This document shows, piece by piece, positions 11,400 through 22,700 of a DNA stretch of 64,000 nucleotides. Source of the stretch: Salvelinus alpinus. Its lineage: Eukaryota; Chordata; Actinopteri; Salmoniformes; Salmonidae. The number at the start of each line of letters is the position of its first letter. The stretch's first letter is position 1. A model generated the notes under the pieces. The model saw only the letters and a list, made by a program, of their open reading frames with translations, was not told the DNA's origin and ran no database searches. A program made the position numbers and the translations under genes. The stretch lies in contig NC_092091.1 of the NCBI RefSeq assembly GCF_045679555.1, positions 11,805,918-11,869,917 of the forward strand. The letters run 5' to 3'.

Positions 11400-12030
11400 G
11401 TGGTGAGAACCGACCAACTAATGACAACAGCAGAAAATGAAAACATTCTGCTCGCCGAGGAACTGCATTTGAAAACTGAACAATTAAAAGTAATGGTAAA
11501 TACTTATGATGATGAATGAGCACAAACTCTTAAAAAAAAAAAAATCTACAGAAACAACTCGATTTAGCCAAAACTAAATACGATGAAGTCCATGCTAAAC
11601 TATATAAATCTGTCTAGTTATCTACAAACAGGAGCGTGCAATTTTATAACATGCATGCAGTTTTGATGAACGTTACACAAAGCAACACTGTTCTAGTCCA
11701 AATGCTGCAGACCAAAAACGATCAGTTAATGAACACAATGACCAAGTTGGATGACAAATCAGAAGAACTCATTGAAGTCGCTGACCAAATGAATGATGAG
11801 AGAACTCAGGTGATGAAGATGGAAATGTTGATTTCTTAGCAAGCGGAGGAAATCTCATCACTGAATATCTTGCTCCGTACTCAAGTCCTCTATCTGCAAA
11901 CCATGACAGATAAGTATGAGGCCGAATGGAGCAAGTGTGACACTCACATGTTTAAAATCAGTACTCTAAGCGCCCAAGTGGAATCTGCTATGCAGCAGAA
12001 TACCACCCTCAGGTATCGCGCTACAGCGTG
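11400..12030 (+). pseudogene. Decayed coding remnant with coiled-coil character (unknown family)
   Basis: Three consecutive stretches in related frames are rich in Leu, Glu, Gln, Lys and Met with heptad-like spacing. They lie at 11418-11518 (ending at TGA), about 11550-11619 (ending at TAG) and 11626-11839 (ending at TAG); the last frame continues after the stop to about 12010. An A13 run near 11531 shifts the frame. This looks like one long coiled-coil protein disabled by a frameshift and several stops. A Gag-like protein of an old retroelement is one possibility, but no zinc knuckle or protease was found, so no function is claimed. Confidence 0.4.
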
Positions 12031-14825
12031 ACTACACAACAAAGCAACCGGAGCTCGGTACTCAAAGGAGTGAAGACTATAAAAGGTTTCAGATTGACCA
12101 CTCTTTTCATGATTTCGAGCCAGCAGTCTCTGTGAATGAGCAACTTCCCTCCTCCTTGAAGTCACTGTTGCTGAGATTAACTTCACTTGTCCTTCGGACA
12201 CTTCCGCAAGCACTGCGGCCGTCTCAGGAATAAAAGCATTGACATACAGAAGGTACTCTGCTTCCGATGACACATTTTCAGCTTTGAAGGGGACTGAAAC
12301 CCCTCACAATGAAACTTACGGCCAGTACCGCAACTGACCCGAGGACTCCCACTGGTGAAACTGTCCGATACTGCAGACAGATACCCTCCTCTCAGTTCAC
12401 AGGTACTGGAACGGTTGCCACATGCAGACGCTGTGGTGACTGACAGACCTCGACAGCCACTAAGTGTTTTGAAGCACAATCACCAGAAGATTTGGTTGAA
12501 AGGTTACAGCCGATCTAATACCAACGTGGCTGCTGATAACTTATACAAAGGGTCCGACTTTTTCATTTGTGCCTCAGATACCAACACCAACCGCTGGTGG
12601 GGGAGTGTTCCGAGACACAAGGGGGGGGAATACTAGCCCAGACCCATGATGAGCCTCATTGAGGCCAGTGGGGGGGTCGAGACTATGCGCAACACCGTAC
12701 AAGGCCACCAGAGCAGAAAACAAATCTAGTTGTAAACTTTCCCATGAGAACAGAGAGGAGCGGACGGGCCCCTCGACGGGGGATAACCTTAGAAAACATA
12801 TAAGATATTACTGAGGTGTCCCACACTGGTCGTAAAAGAAGTCCAGTGGACTTTCCACCTCCAAAACAAATGGCAACAATAATCATTCCTTGCCATGTAT
12901 AGTTTCAACTACAATGCACATAGTAAAATGCTCTAATCATGTGTTCCGGTAGGATAACATTTCAGAATAAATCGGTAGGATAACTGGTCCCCTTGAGTAC
13001 CAGTACCAATGCCAGCACAGTCAGTCCAGCCACAGTCAGTAGGAAGGTTAGAGACCTCACAAGTCAAATTGCTTTTGATAACAGCGACAGAGGAATTAGT
13101 AGTCACTCAGATTGGAACATGTGGAAGAGAATCTCCAAAACATTCTTCTGATGTAAGAGATATAAATATCTTTAAGAGTTAATTCGGGAAAAAGTAACTC
13201 GTTAAATAAACTTTTTCCGTGGTGCCGCAGGTTACTAATGAGTTAATTGTTGAATGATTCATTTAATAATTAAACGTTAGGTAATCGGTTTGATAAAATA
13301 GCATTTCATGACATTAAATTAAGCCACGTCATGACATGCCTCTTCCATTTTTGTGGGTAATGCTGTAATTAGTTGGTTGTCATTTTGGGTAGAGCAGACA
13401 TTTACATATTTGTGTTAGCTGCATGTGTGACAACTCCACCAGTCCTATTCATTTACAAAGATTATACCTTTAATGTTAGAGTACTTAATACACTGCAAAT
13501 TGGGGTGATTTTTTTTCACATCTAGCCGAGGTATCCTTTTGTAAAGGTTGAAGAGTCTATTGTCTTGCTAATAGCCCATCAGGAAACGTTGTTTGCACCA
13601 TAGGTTTTAGGCCTGCAGTAGGTTATAGTAATCCAGGCCCTTCTGCGAATGTTTAAAAGTCCAAAAGTTATGGGTAGAGTCCGAATTTTGGCTGTCAGAA
13701 GTCAGAAGTATTACAATCAACCAATGTCAGCTTTTAAATGCTTTATTATCCAAACGTTTAAAGTGCGTGTGGGCGCTGGAGAGAATGTATTTGACTTTTT
13801 AAATATTGGCCATCAACCAAAAACACAACTTCTTTTGTATTTCAATGTGAGGAGAACTGGAAAGGTGTGACTCCAGGTTACAATAGGCCATACATATACA
13901 GCAGATTGCCTCACTTTGATCATGCTGTAACAACGTACTGTAGCAACATGACCAGGATCTCTATTCATTTAAGTGAGCAGATTAGGGCTTTCAAGAGGAA
14001 CAGAAAATGGCGTGTCAATTGATAAACCATGAAACCATCGAAAATCTCTTCCCAACTACGTTGCAATCTACATGGCACAGCTGTCAATTAGTATATTTAA
14101 GTTTAACCACAATATTTGCTGTTTTATTTGTTCAGTCTTTTCTGGTGGATTATTTAAACTGAAATTGCAACCAACTTTCTATTGCTTGTTTAAAAAATAA
14201 CAATATTTTGTATTTTGTTTTCAAACAACCAAAAGTGAGTGGTTGTAATCTGAATAAAGGGAAAAAGGCTATTATTGAATATGGGGTGAGACATTCTTAC
14301 TAATTTGTAAATAAAGCCAATTTGTTATTTAGAAGGATTTATTTCTGTTTTTAGAGGGAGAGAAACCAAAAGCCCACCGTGCCTATTTTTCGAATATCGT
14401 CAGTCCACATGTCAAGTGTAATTCCCCCATCGTATTTACCCAAGTTCTCTCTTAATAACTCCAGGACCACCAACAGTTTTGGTGTTGTTGCCTGATGCAG
14501 GACTCTAGTGTCAGAGAAGAGAGTCTCGGACTGAAAACGCCTCCATTAATTTACAAAAAGATAGTACATTTGTGCCACAGTTTAGATTACCGATAGATCA
14601 GCGTTCTAACTCCCCCTTGTGATAGTGTGGTGCAATGACAGAATGACACCATCTACCACTAACGGTCGCGGCATAAGCTCATAACTTTTAAAGGAAGAAC
14701 CACTGAACCACTGTTCATCTTATCATATTTCTCCAATGCCAAATCAATGTGTCTTGTTGGCGACGAAACTGTCCCTGATTGCAAAGAATAAAATCTGAGA
14801 TATCATTATGCAGGGTACTTTCAAA
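12031..14825. other. No gene recognised
   Basis: Contains short open frames (12355-12636, 13649-13870) without recognisable domains. From about 13.1 kb it is AT-rich. No repeat family was identified with confidence. Confidence 0.4.
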
Positions 14826-14829
14826 GGTT

Positions 14830-15556
14830 AGGCCTACCTTTACACCCCAGACAGAGCAAGCCTACCTTTACACCCCAGACAGAGTAGACCTACCTTTCCA
14901 TCCAAGACAGAGCAGGCCTACCTTTACACCCCAGACAGAGAAGGCCTACCTTTCCACCCCAGACAGAGTGGGTCTACCTTTACACCCCAGACAGAGCAGG
15001 TCTACCTTTACATCCTAGACAGAGCAGGCCTATCTTTACACCCCAGACAGAGACGGCCTATCTTTACACCCCAGACAGAGCAGGCCTACCTTTACACCCC
15101 AGACAGAGAAGGCCTATCTTTACACCCCAGACAGAGCAGGCCTACCTTTACACCCCAGACAGAGCAGGTCTATCTTTACACCCCAGACAGAGCAGGTCTA
15201 CCTTTACATCCCAGACAGAGCAGGCCTATCTTTCAACCCCAGACAGACCAGGCCTACCTTTACACCCCAGACAGAGCAGGCCTATCTTTACACCCCAGAC
15301 AGAGCAAGCCTACATTTACACCCCAGACAGAGTAAACCTACCTTTCCACCCCAGACAGAGCAGGCCTACCTTTCCACCCCAGACAGAGCAGGCCTACCTT
15401 TCCACCCCAGACAGAGCAGGCCTACCTTTACACCCCATACAGAGCAGGCCTATCTTTACACCCCAGACAGAGTGGGCCTATCTTTCAACCCCAGACAGAG
15501 TGGGTCTACATTTCCAACACAGACAGAGTGGGCCTACCTTTCCACCTCAGACAGAG
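14830..15556. repeat. 28-bp minisatellite, about 26 copies
   Basis: The unit is CAGGCCTACCTTTACACCCC followed by AGACAGAG (28 bp), with variants (TATCTTT, TTTCCACC, GTGGGTC). Because 28 is not divisible by three, frames cycle through the repeat. The open frames at 14779-15018 and 15472-15555 are repeat artefacts. The array abuts a Gypsy chromodomain fragment at 15557. Confidence 0.93.
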
Positions 15557-15935
15557 TTGAACCCAATCAACTGAGCCCGCGGTTTGTCAGGCCGTTATTA
15601 ACCCTCCTCAGGACTTTAGAGGTAATATATCGTTTGCAACTCCCTTCTGATTACCCCATTAACCCGACTTTTCATGTGTCTCTCCTCAGGCCAGTGGTGC
15701 CTGGTCCCCTCGCTGAGGCTGGACCCAGTGACGCCCTGCCTCCTCCTCTGGACATCGAGGGAGGTCCGGCATACTCGGTCCATGAAGTCCTGGATTCGAT
15801 GCGTCTCCAGTACTTCATCGACTGGGAGGGGTACGGCTAAGAGGAGCAGTGCTGGGTCCCTGCGGTTGACATCCTGAACACTTTGCTGACCAGAGACTTT
15901 CACCTTCGGCCCCCTGATCGACCCCCTGATCAACC
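15557..15935 (+). mobile_element. Ty3/Gypsy integrase C-terminus with chromodomain (fragment)
   Basis: The frame to 15840 includes [19 protein letters not shown] and then a chromodomain core ([20 protein letters not shown]) that ends at an in-frame TAA. The region after the stop still reads as chromodomain tail (CWVPAVDIL). This is the last part of a Gypsy pol, yet it precedes the RT/RNase H piece that follows, so it must come from a separate copy or a rearranged one. Confidence 0.85.
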
Positions 15936-15944
15936 CGCGTCCCC

Positions 15945-17725
15945 ATTTTATTGCTGCTTAATCCGGGGTTACAGCACCCTGGCCTCCCCCCTGTCTGTAC
16001 TCACCTCTACCAAGGTACTGTTCACATGGTCCTCTGCCGCTGACCGGGCGTTCCGGGACCTTAAATCACTGCTTCACCACTGCTCCTATCCTGGTTCATC
16101 CTGACCCTTCCCGTCGTTTCATGGTGGAGGCCGATGCTTCGGATGTCGGAGTGGGGATTGTTCTGTCCCAACGTTCTGCCCTGGACATTAAGCTGCATCC
16201 CTGCGCATTCTTGTCCCACTGCCTCAACGCCACGGAGAAGAACTACGATGTGGGGGATCGGGAGCTTCTCGCGGTGAAGATGGCGTTGGAGGATTGGAAG
16301 CACTGGCTAGAAGGGGCGGAACATCCGTTCATTGTGTGGACCGACCACAAAAACCTGGAGTATCTCCGCACCGCCAAGTGCCTCAACTCCAGGCAAGCGA
16401 GATGGGCCCTGCTGTTTACCCGGTTAAACTTTTCCTCTACTACCGGCCAGGATCCAAGAACGTCAAGCCGGATGCCCTGTCTCGCCGCTTTAACCCCACG
16501 GTTACCACCCCGGAGCCCGAGACCATCCTTAACACCACGTGCCTGGCGACGGCACTGAGCTGGGGTATAGGGAAACAGGTCCGGGAGGCGCAGCGGTCCC
16601 AGCCGAACCCTGGGGGGGCCCAGATAACCAGATGTTTGTGCCTAACGCTGTCCGCTCCGTGGTCCTGGATTCCTCCAGGCTTGTCTGTCACCCGGGCTCT
16701 CGTCAGACTCTGGACTTCGTGCGACAACGCTTTTGTTGGCCTAATATCTCCCCAAACTACCCTCGGTCAAGGAGATGGCCCAGCTTATGATGCAGCACGT
16801 CTTCCGATCCACGGACTCCCCGTGGACATGGTCTCCGACCGGGGTCCGCAGTTCTCGTCCCGGTTCTGGAAGGCGTTCTGCACGCTCATTGGGTCGTCGG
16901 CCAACCTGTCCTCCTGATTCCACCCCAGTCCAACGGCCAGTCGGAGCGACTCTTCCCTGCCTTGTCTCCGCCAACCCTACCACCTGGAGTCAGCAACTGG
17001 TATGGGTTGAGTACGCTCACAAAACCCTTCCTTGCTCTGCCACGGGTCTCTTGCCCTTCAAGTGTTCTTTGGGATGTCAGCCTCTGCTCTTCCCCGAGCA
17101 AGAGGAGGAAGTCAGCAATCCCTCTGCCTAGATGTTCTTCCGCCGCTGTCGCCGTACCTGGAAGAGAGCCTGGGCCGCTCTGCTGAAGACCACTTCCAGG
17201 TATAGGCGACAAGCGGATCACCACCGGACCCCTGCTCCACGCTATCAACTCGGGCAGAGGGTATTGCTTTCCACCCAGGACCTGCCCCTCCAGGTGGAGT
17301 CCCGTAAACTTTCCCCCTGTTTCATCGGCCCGTTCCCCATCCCTAGAGTCATTAGCCTCACTGCTGTTCATCTTTTGTTACCCCGTACCCTCTGTATTCA
17401 CCCTCCTTTCCATGTGTCAAGGATTAAGCCCGTGTCTCACAGCCCTTTGTCTTCTGTTTCCAGGCCCACCCCTCCGCCCCATGTCATCGATGGCCATCTG
17501 GCGTACACCGCGAGACGCCTCCTGAGTTTTCAACCACAGGGCAGGGGTTTCCAGTACCTGGTTGACTGGGAGAGTTATGGTCCGGAGGAGAGGTGCTGGG
17601 TCCCCGCTAGAGACATCCTGGACCCAGCCCTCATCGCCGACTTCCACAGCCGGTACCCCAGTCAACCAGGTATGCACCCAGGTAGGACAACAGGTGGCGC
17701 CCCTAGAGAGGGGGGGGGGGGGTAC
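15945..17725 (+). mobile_element. Ty3/Gypsy pol remnant: RT end, RNase H, integrase, chromodomain
   Basis: In order: RT thumb ([17 protein letters not shown], 16020-16070); RNase H ([18 protein letters not shown] at 16123; [13 protein letters not shown] to 16380); linker ([12 protein letters not shown], in a shifted frame, 16455); integrase zinc-binding part (LVCHPGSRQTLDFVRQRF, 16680); part of the catalytic core (VDMVSDRGPQFSSRFWKAF, 16825); C-terminal region and chromodomain ([19 protein letters not shown], 17548-17608). Several frameshifts and a deletion between the zinc-binding and core segments make it inactive. A G-rich polypurine tract at 17707-17722 precedes the LTR. Confidence 0.9.
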
Positions 17726-18165
17726 TGTCACATCCTGATCTGTTTTACCTGTCTTTGTGATTGTCTCCACACCCCTCCAGGTGTCGTCTTCAGTTGACAA
17801 ACCAGTTCGTCTTGTTTGTCAAGTCAACCTGCGTTTTTGTGTCTCAGCTACTGCTTTTTCCAGTCTCTCTTTTTCTCGCCCTCCAGGTTTTGACCCTTGC
17901 CTGTCCTGACTCTGAGCCCGCCTGCCTGACCACTCTGCCTGCCCCTGACCCTGAGCCTGCCTGCCAACCTGTAACTTTGCCCCACCTCTGGATTATTGAC
18001 CTCTGCCTACCCTGACCCTGAGCCTGCCTGCCGTCCGGTACCGTTGCCCCACCTCTGGTTTACTGACCCCTGCCTGCCTTGACCTGTCTATTGCCTGCCC
18101 CTGTTGGATTATTAAACCATTGTCAATTCAACATTGACTGCATCTGGGTCTTACCTTCATACCTG
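17726..18165 (+). mobile_element. 3' LTR of the Ty3/Gypsy element
   Basis: It begins TGTCACATCCTGATCTG directly after the polypurine tract. It contains CT-rich repeated CTGACCCTGAGCCTGCCTGC segments and ATTATTAAACCATTG near 18110. It ends around TTCATACCTGATA. No matching 5' LTR was found upstream, so the right boundary is approximate. Confidence 0.7.
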
Positions 18166-18237
18166 ATAATGTTATCATATAATACGATATAATGACTAGA
18201 ATAGAATAACAGCGTTGACATGAAAGCACAGCCAGAT

Positions 18238-18385
18238 GTTTTAGTCCTTTAGTAGATGTTCTTATCCAAGTGCCTTGCTCAAGGGTACATAGAAAGAGGT
18301 TTCACCTAGTCCGCTCAGAGATTCACACCAGCGGCCTTTCAGTTACTGTCCCTACGCTATAAACCACTAGGATACCTGTCACATT
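18238..18385 (-). mobile_element. tRNA-derived SINE, degraded
   Basis: On the minus strand it contains a tRNA-like head: a CCTAGTGGTTTATAG-type A-box region, then AACTGAAAGG and a degenerate B box with GTGTGAATCTCTGAG. A body with TGAGCAAGGCACTTGG follows. This pattern is typical of salmonid SINEs. Truncated and diverged. Confidence 0.65.
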
Positions 18386-18599
18386 GACAGTGTGTCTCTA
18401 TACCTCTCAGTCTCTGAAGACACCCAGCCATGGTTAGGATTATTAGAGAAGCTTTTCCTGCTGAAAGACAGTTTCATTTCATCTGGTTTCAGAAGTAATG
18501 TATTTGATATGTTCATAACCCCGTCCACCTATAAGATGTGGGGGATCTGTATGACTAAGAAGAGATACAAAGAACTCTGATTGTAAAAGGTCTTCTCTG

Positions 18600-19152
18600 T
18601 TTAGTCCTAGATATGTCTAGGGTTACTGCTGAATGTAGTACCTCTAACCCTGACCCTAGACCTAACAGTAATAACCACACTGTAATGTAAAGTATTACCT
18701 CATTCTCAATGATCAGTCAATACATACAGTATTAATTTAACCTACAGTACATGGTATCAATATCAAGTCCCCCCCCCATTACAACCACTTATTAATTATT
18801 ATAGACACTTATAATCAGTGTATTTTAAGGCATTTTAAAGGTAATTTAAATAATTATAATATGTACTTCATAGAAACTGTTACCCTTTATATATTCTAAC
18901 AACTCACATTAGTTAGATTTATTCCAAAATAAAGGCCAAAACCTAGGAACTAAAATCTTTGTCTCCCTCTAGATGTTGCATGCAGTTCTCTCTCTCTCTC
19001 TCCCTTCCTCTAACTTCTCAGTCCCTCCCTCTAACCCCACCTGTTTGTCAGAACCAGGAAGTCCCTCCCTCTCCTCAAACTATTTTCTGAGATAACAAAA
19101 CTGATCTGATTCTCTCTGTCGTCTGTCTGTGTGTGAGTGAACAACCGTCAAA
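18600..19152 (+). promoter_or_regulatory. 5' flank / promoter region of TRIM gene 2 (start of segmental duplication)
   Basis: Homologous to 51.95-52.53 kb upstream of gene 3; shared blocks include AATGATCAGTCAATACAT and CAGGAAGTCCCTCCC. At the position of the gene 3 ISRE-like motif, gene 2 reads GATAACAAAACT (19091-19102), a degraded version. A CT-rich tract is at 18988-19005. No TATA box was assigned. Confidence 0.6.
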
Positions 19153-19749
19153 ATGGCTCAGCAGGAAGTTCTGCTGGACCAGGACCAGTTCTGTTGTTCT
19201 GTCTGTCTGGATCTACTGAAGGAGCCGGTGGCTATTCCCTGTGGACACAGTTACTGTAGAAGCTGTATTGAGGGCTGTTGGAATCAGGATGTTCTGAAAG
19301 GGGTCTATAGCTGTCCTCAGTGCAGAGAGACCTTCACTCCAAGGCCTAATCTGAGGAAAAATAACATGTTGGCTGAGGTGGTGGAGAAACTGAAGAAGAC
19401 AGGACTCCAGGCTGCTCCCCCTCCTGCTCTGTGCTATGCTGGACCTGGAGATGTGGCATGTGATGTCTGCACTGGGACCAGAAAGCAGAAAGCCCTCATG
19501 TCCTGTCTGGTGTGTCTGGCCTCTTACTGTGAGACTCACCTCCAACCTCACTATGAATCTCCTGCTTTCAAGAAGCATAAGCTGGTCAAAGCCACCGCAC
19601 AACTACAGGAGAAGATCTGCTCTCATCATGACAAACTGCTGGAGGTTTACTGTCGTACCGATCAGCAGTGTATCTGTCTGCTGTGTACAATGGATGAACA
19701 TAAAGGCCACGTTACAGTGTCAGCTGCAGCAGAGAGGACTAAGAAACAG
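19153..19749 (+). CDS. TRIM gene 2 exon 1 (RING, B-boxes)
   Basis: 199 codons beginning [15 protein letters not shown] and ending before CAG|GTAAAA. RING ligands C15, C18, C30, H32, C35, C38, C54, C57; B-box 2 ligands C156, H159, C167, D170, C175, C178, H183, H186. The start is chosen because MAQQ is shared by all three paralogs and A at -3 with G at +4 fits a Kozak context. Confidence 0.92.
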
Positions 19750-22700
19750 GTAAAACCAGAACTACAGGGGCGGCAGGTAGCCTAGTGGTTAGAGCGTTGG
19801 GCCAGTAACCGAAAGGTTGCTAGATTGAATCCTGAGCTGACAAGGTAAAAATATGTCGTTCTGCCCCTGAACAAGGCAGTTAACCCACTGTTCCCCGGTA
19901 GGCCGTCATTGTAAATAAGAATTTGCTCTTAACTGACTTGCCTAGTTAAATTAAAGAATTAAAAACTTGTTGGTGACTGTCTGATAAACAAATAATTAAA
20001 GATACAGTAGGAACTAAGACTGTTTGATTATGACATCATTCAAATGAAATGGATCCTCAGCAGAACAAATATGAACACAAACCTTAAATATATAGATATG
20101 TTAACCCAGATTCTCCAAATGTATCACCAGTTTCTAAAGTCAAACACTATTATCATTCTGAATGCCCTTTTATGAGTCCAAAGTTCAGTCTTAACCCCTT
20201 GATACATGTAGTCCTACCATAAAAACTATAATCATTCACAAAGCAACATAGAAATATCATATTGTAAAGGGACCATCAATATTTTAGACCTTCCTCTCTA
20301 TGGGCCCTATGTCACATTACTATACTATTGATCTACTGGACTAATTTAGCTTGATTGCTCATTGAAGAGTGATTCTCCACAGAGGCAGCTGGGGATGAGT
20401 CAGCAGAAGGTCCAGCAGAGATTCCAGGAGAGAGAGAAGGAGCTGAAGGAGCTCCAACAGGCTGTGGAGTCTTTCAAGGTGAGTATTGTTGACCAGAGGA
20501 GACACACCATTTCACGTCTCTCCTCCAGTCAGAGAGAGAGAGGGGCTCCTATCCAATCCCACGGACCCCAATGTTGCGAACAGGTTGTCACTGCTGAGGC
20601 AGTGAAGAAAGTAGAGGAGGATGGGTCAAGGGTGAGGGATCCTGAGAGGATCCCTGTGAGTAGTAGATCTGTGCAGCACAGAGGGATAGGCCAACGAGTG
20701 ATATATGCTTCAGTAAGGTTAGCTTCTTAGCGTTCATAGCAATGGTTATCAACTGTACCGCAGAAATGGAACCTAAATCACAGAAAATAGATGTTGTGGT
20801 GGCAGCTGCAGAGAAGTATTTGGTCATATGAGATTTGACTTCAGAAGAGTTCCAGGGTGTGTTGAGTGGTGGTGTCCCATCCTCCCAGGTCGTTGGCATG
20901 GTGCAGGAGCAGATAGGGTCAAAGTAGTGAAATGGGGTAGTGGGTTTTTAGTGACTGTAGGGTTAGTTGGAAGGGTGTTTTTTAGTGTTATCATAATTGT
21001 TTTTATTAAATGTTCCTTAACCTTTTTCCCATGTTGTATCACAAAGTAAAATAGATTTATATTATAGTCCAGTTGGGGACGGTAATTCAACATATTGAAT
21101 TCCAACCGCTGTTAAAATTTCTTATGGCTGCAATCCCGTTAACGGGATGATATGGCAACAGCCAGTGAAAGTGCAGGGCGCCAAATTCAAACAACAGAAA
21201 TCTCATAATTAAAATTCCTCAAACATACATGTATCTTATACCATTTTAAAGGTAATCTTGTTGTTAACTTCTTGATGCACAGATCCCTTTAGCGGGATCA
21301 TTTTCGTAAACAACCTCTGAATTGCAGAGCGCCAAATTCAAAAAAAATACTAAAAATATTTATAATCATGAAATCACAAGTGAAATATACCAAAACACAG
21401 CTTAGCTTGTTGTTAATCCACCTATCGTGTCAGATTTTGAAAATATGCTTTACAGCGAAAGAAATACAAGTGTTTGTGAGTTTATCAATCACTAGACAAA
21501 ACAGTAAGAACAGCTAGCCGCAAATTAGCTCCGTCACGAAAGTCAGAAAAGCAATAAAATTAATCGCTTACCTTTGATGATCTTCGGATGTTTGCACTCA
21601 CGAGACTCCCAGTTACACAATAAATGCTATTTTTGTTCGATAAAGATTATTTTTATAACCAAAAACCTCCATTTGGTTTGCGCGTTATGTTCAGAAAACC
21701 ACAGGCTCGTGCCGGTCCTGAAGGGCAGACGAGGGCAGACAAAAATAAAAAATAAAAAATAAAAAAAGTATCCGTAATGTTCGTAGAAACATGTCAAACG
21801 TTTTTTATAATCAATCCTCAGGTTGTTTTTAACATACAAAATCGATAATATTTCAACCGGACGGTAAACTATTCAATACTACAGAGAAAGAAAATGTCGA
21901 GCTACAACTCTAGCTCGCATGAACTAATCAAAGGACACCTGACGCGTTTTGATAAATCTCGCTAATTTTTTAAAATAAAAGCTTGAAACTATGTCTAAAG
22001 CCTGGTCACAGCCTGAGGAAGCCATTGGAAAAGGAATCTGGTTGATACCCCTTTAAATGGAGGATGGGCAGGCAATGAAAAAGGGTTTTTTCCAAATAAA
22101 AGGCACTTCCGGGTTGGATTTCCTCAGGTTTCGCCTGCAAAATCAGTTCTGTTATACTCACAGACAATATTTTGACAGTTTTGGAAACTTTAGAGTGTTT
22201 TCTATCCTAATCTGTCAATTAATCTGTCAACTATATGCATATTCCAGCATCTGGGCCTGAGAAATAGTCCGTTTACCTTGGGAATGCACTCCCAGGACTC
22301 CCGCTTCCACAAGAAATGTTTGTTTTGTTCGGTAATGTCCATCATTTATGTCCAAGTAGCTACTTTTGTTAGCGCGTTTAGTACACAAATCCAAATGCTC
22401 GTGCAGGTCCCGCATAACGTCGGACGAAAACTTTAAAAAGTTATATTACAGGTCGAATAAACTTGTCAAACTAAGTATAGAATCAATCTTTAGGATGTTG
22501 TTATCATAAATATTCAATAACGTTCCAACCGGAGAATTCCTTTGTGTCTATAGAAGTAATGGAACGCAAGTCCCTATCATGTGGAATGCACTTGACCAGG
22601 TCTTGGCTCTCTGCCAGACCACTGACTCATTCAGCTCTCATTCAGCCCCACATCACAGTAAAAGCTTAATTCGAGGTTCTACAGACTGTTGACATCTAGT

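Noticed and set aside
15557-17797. Host chromodomain gene
   Set aside because: The chromodomain is the C-terminus of Gypsy integrase, with RNase H and integrase motifs upstream, a polypurine tract and an LTR downstream.
19767-19840. tRNA gene
   Set aside because: The A and B boxes belong to an HpaI SINE head followed by the SINE body and tail. No functional cloverleaf was established.
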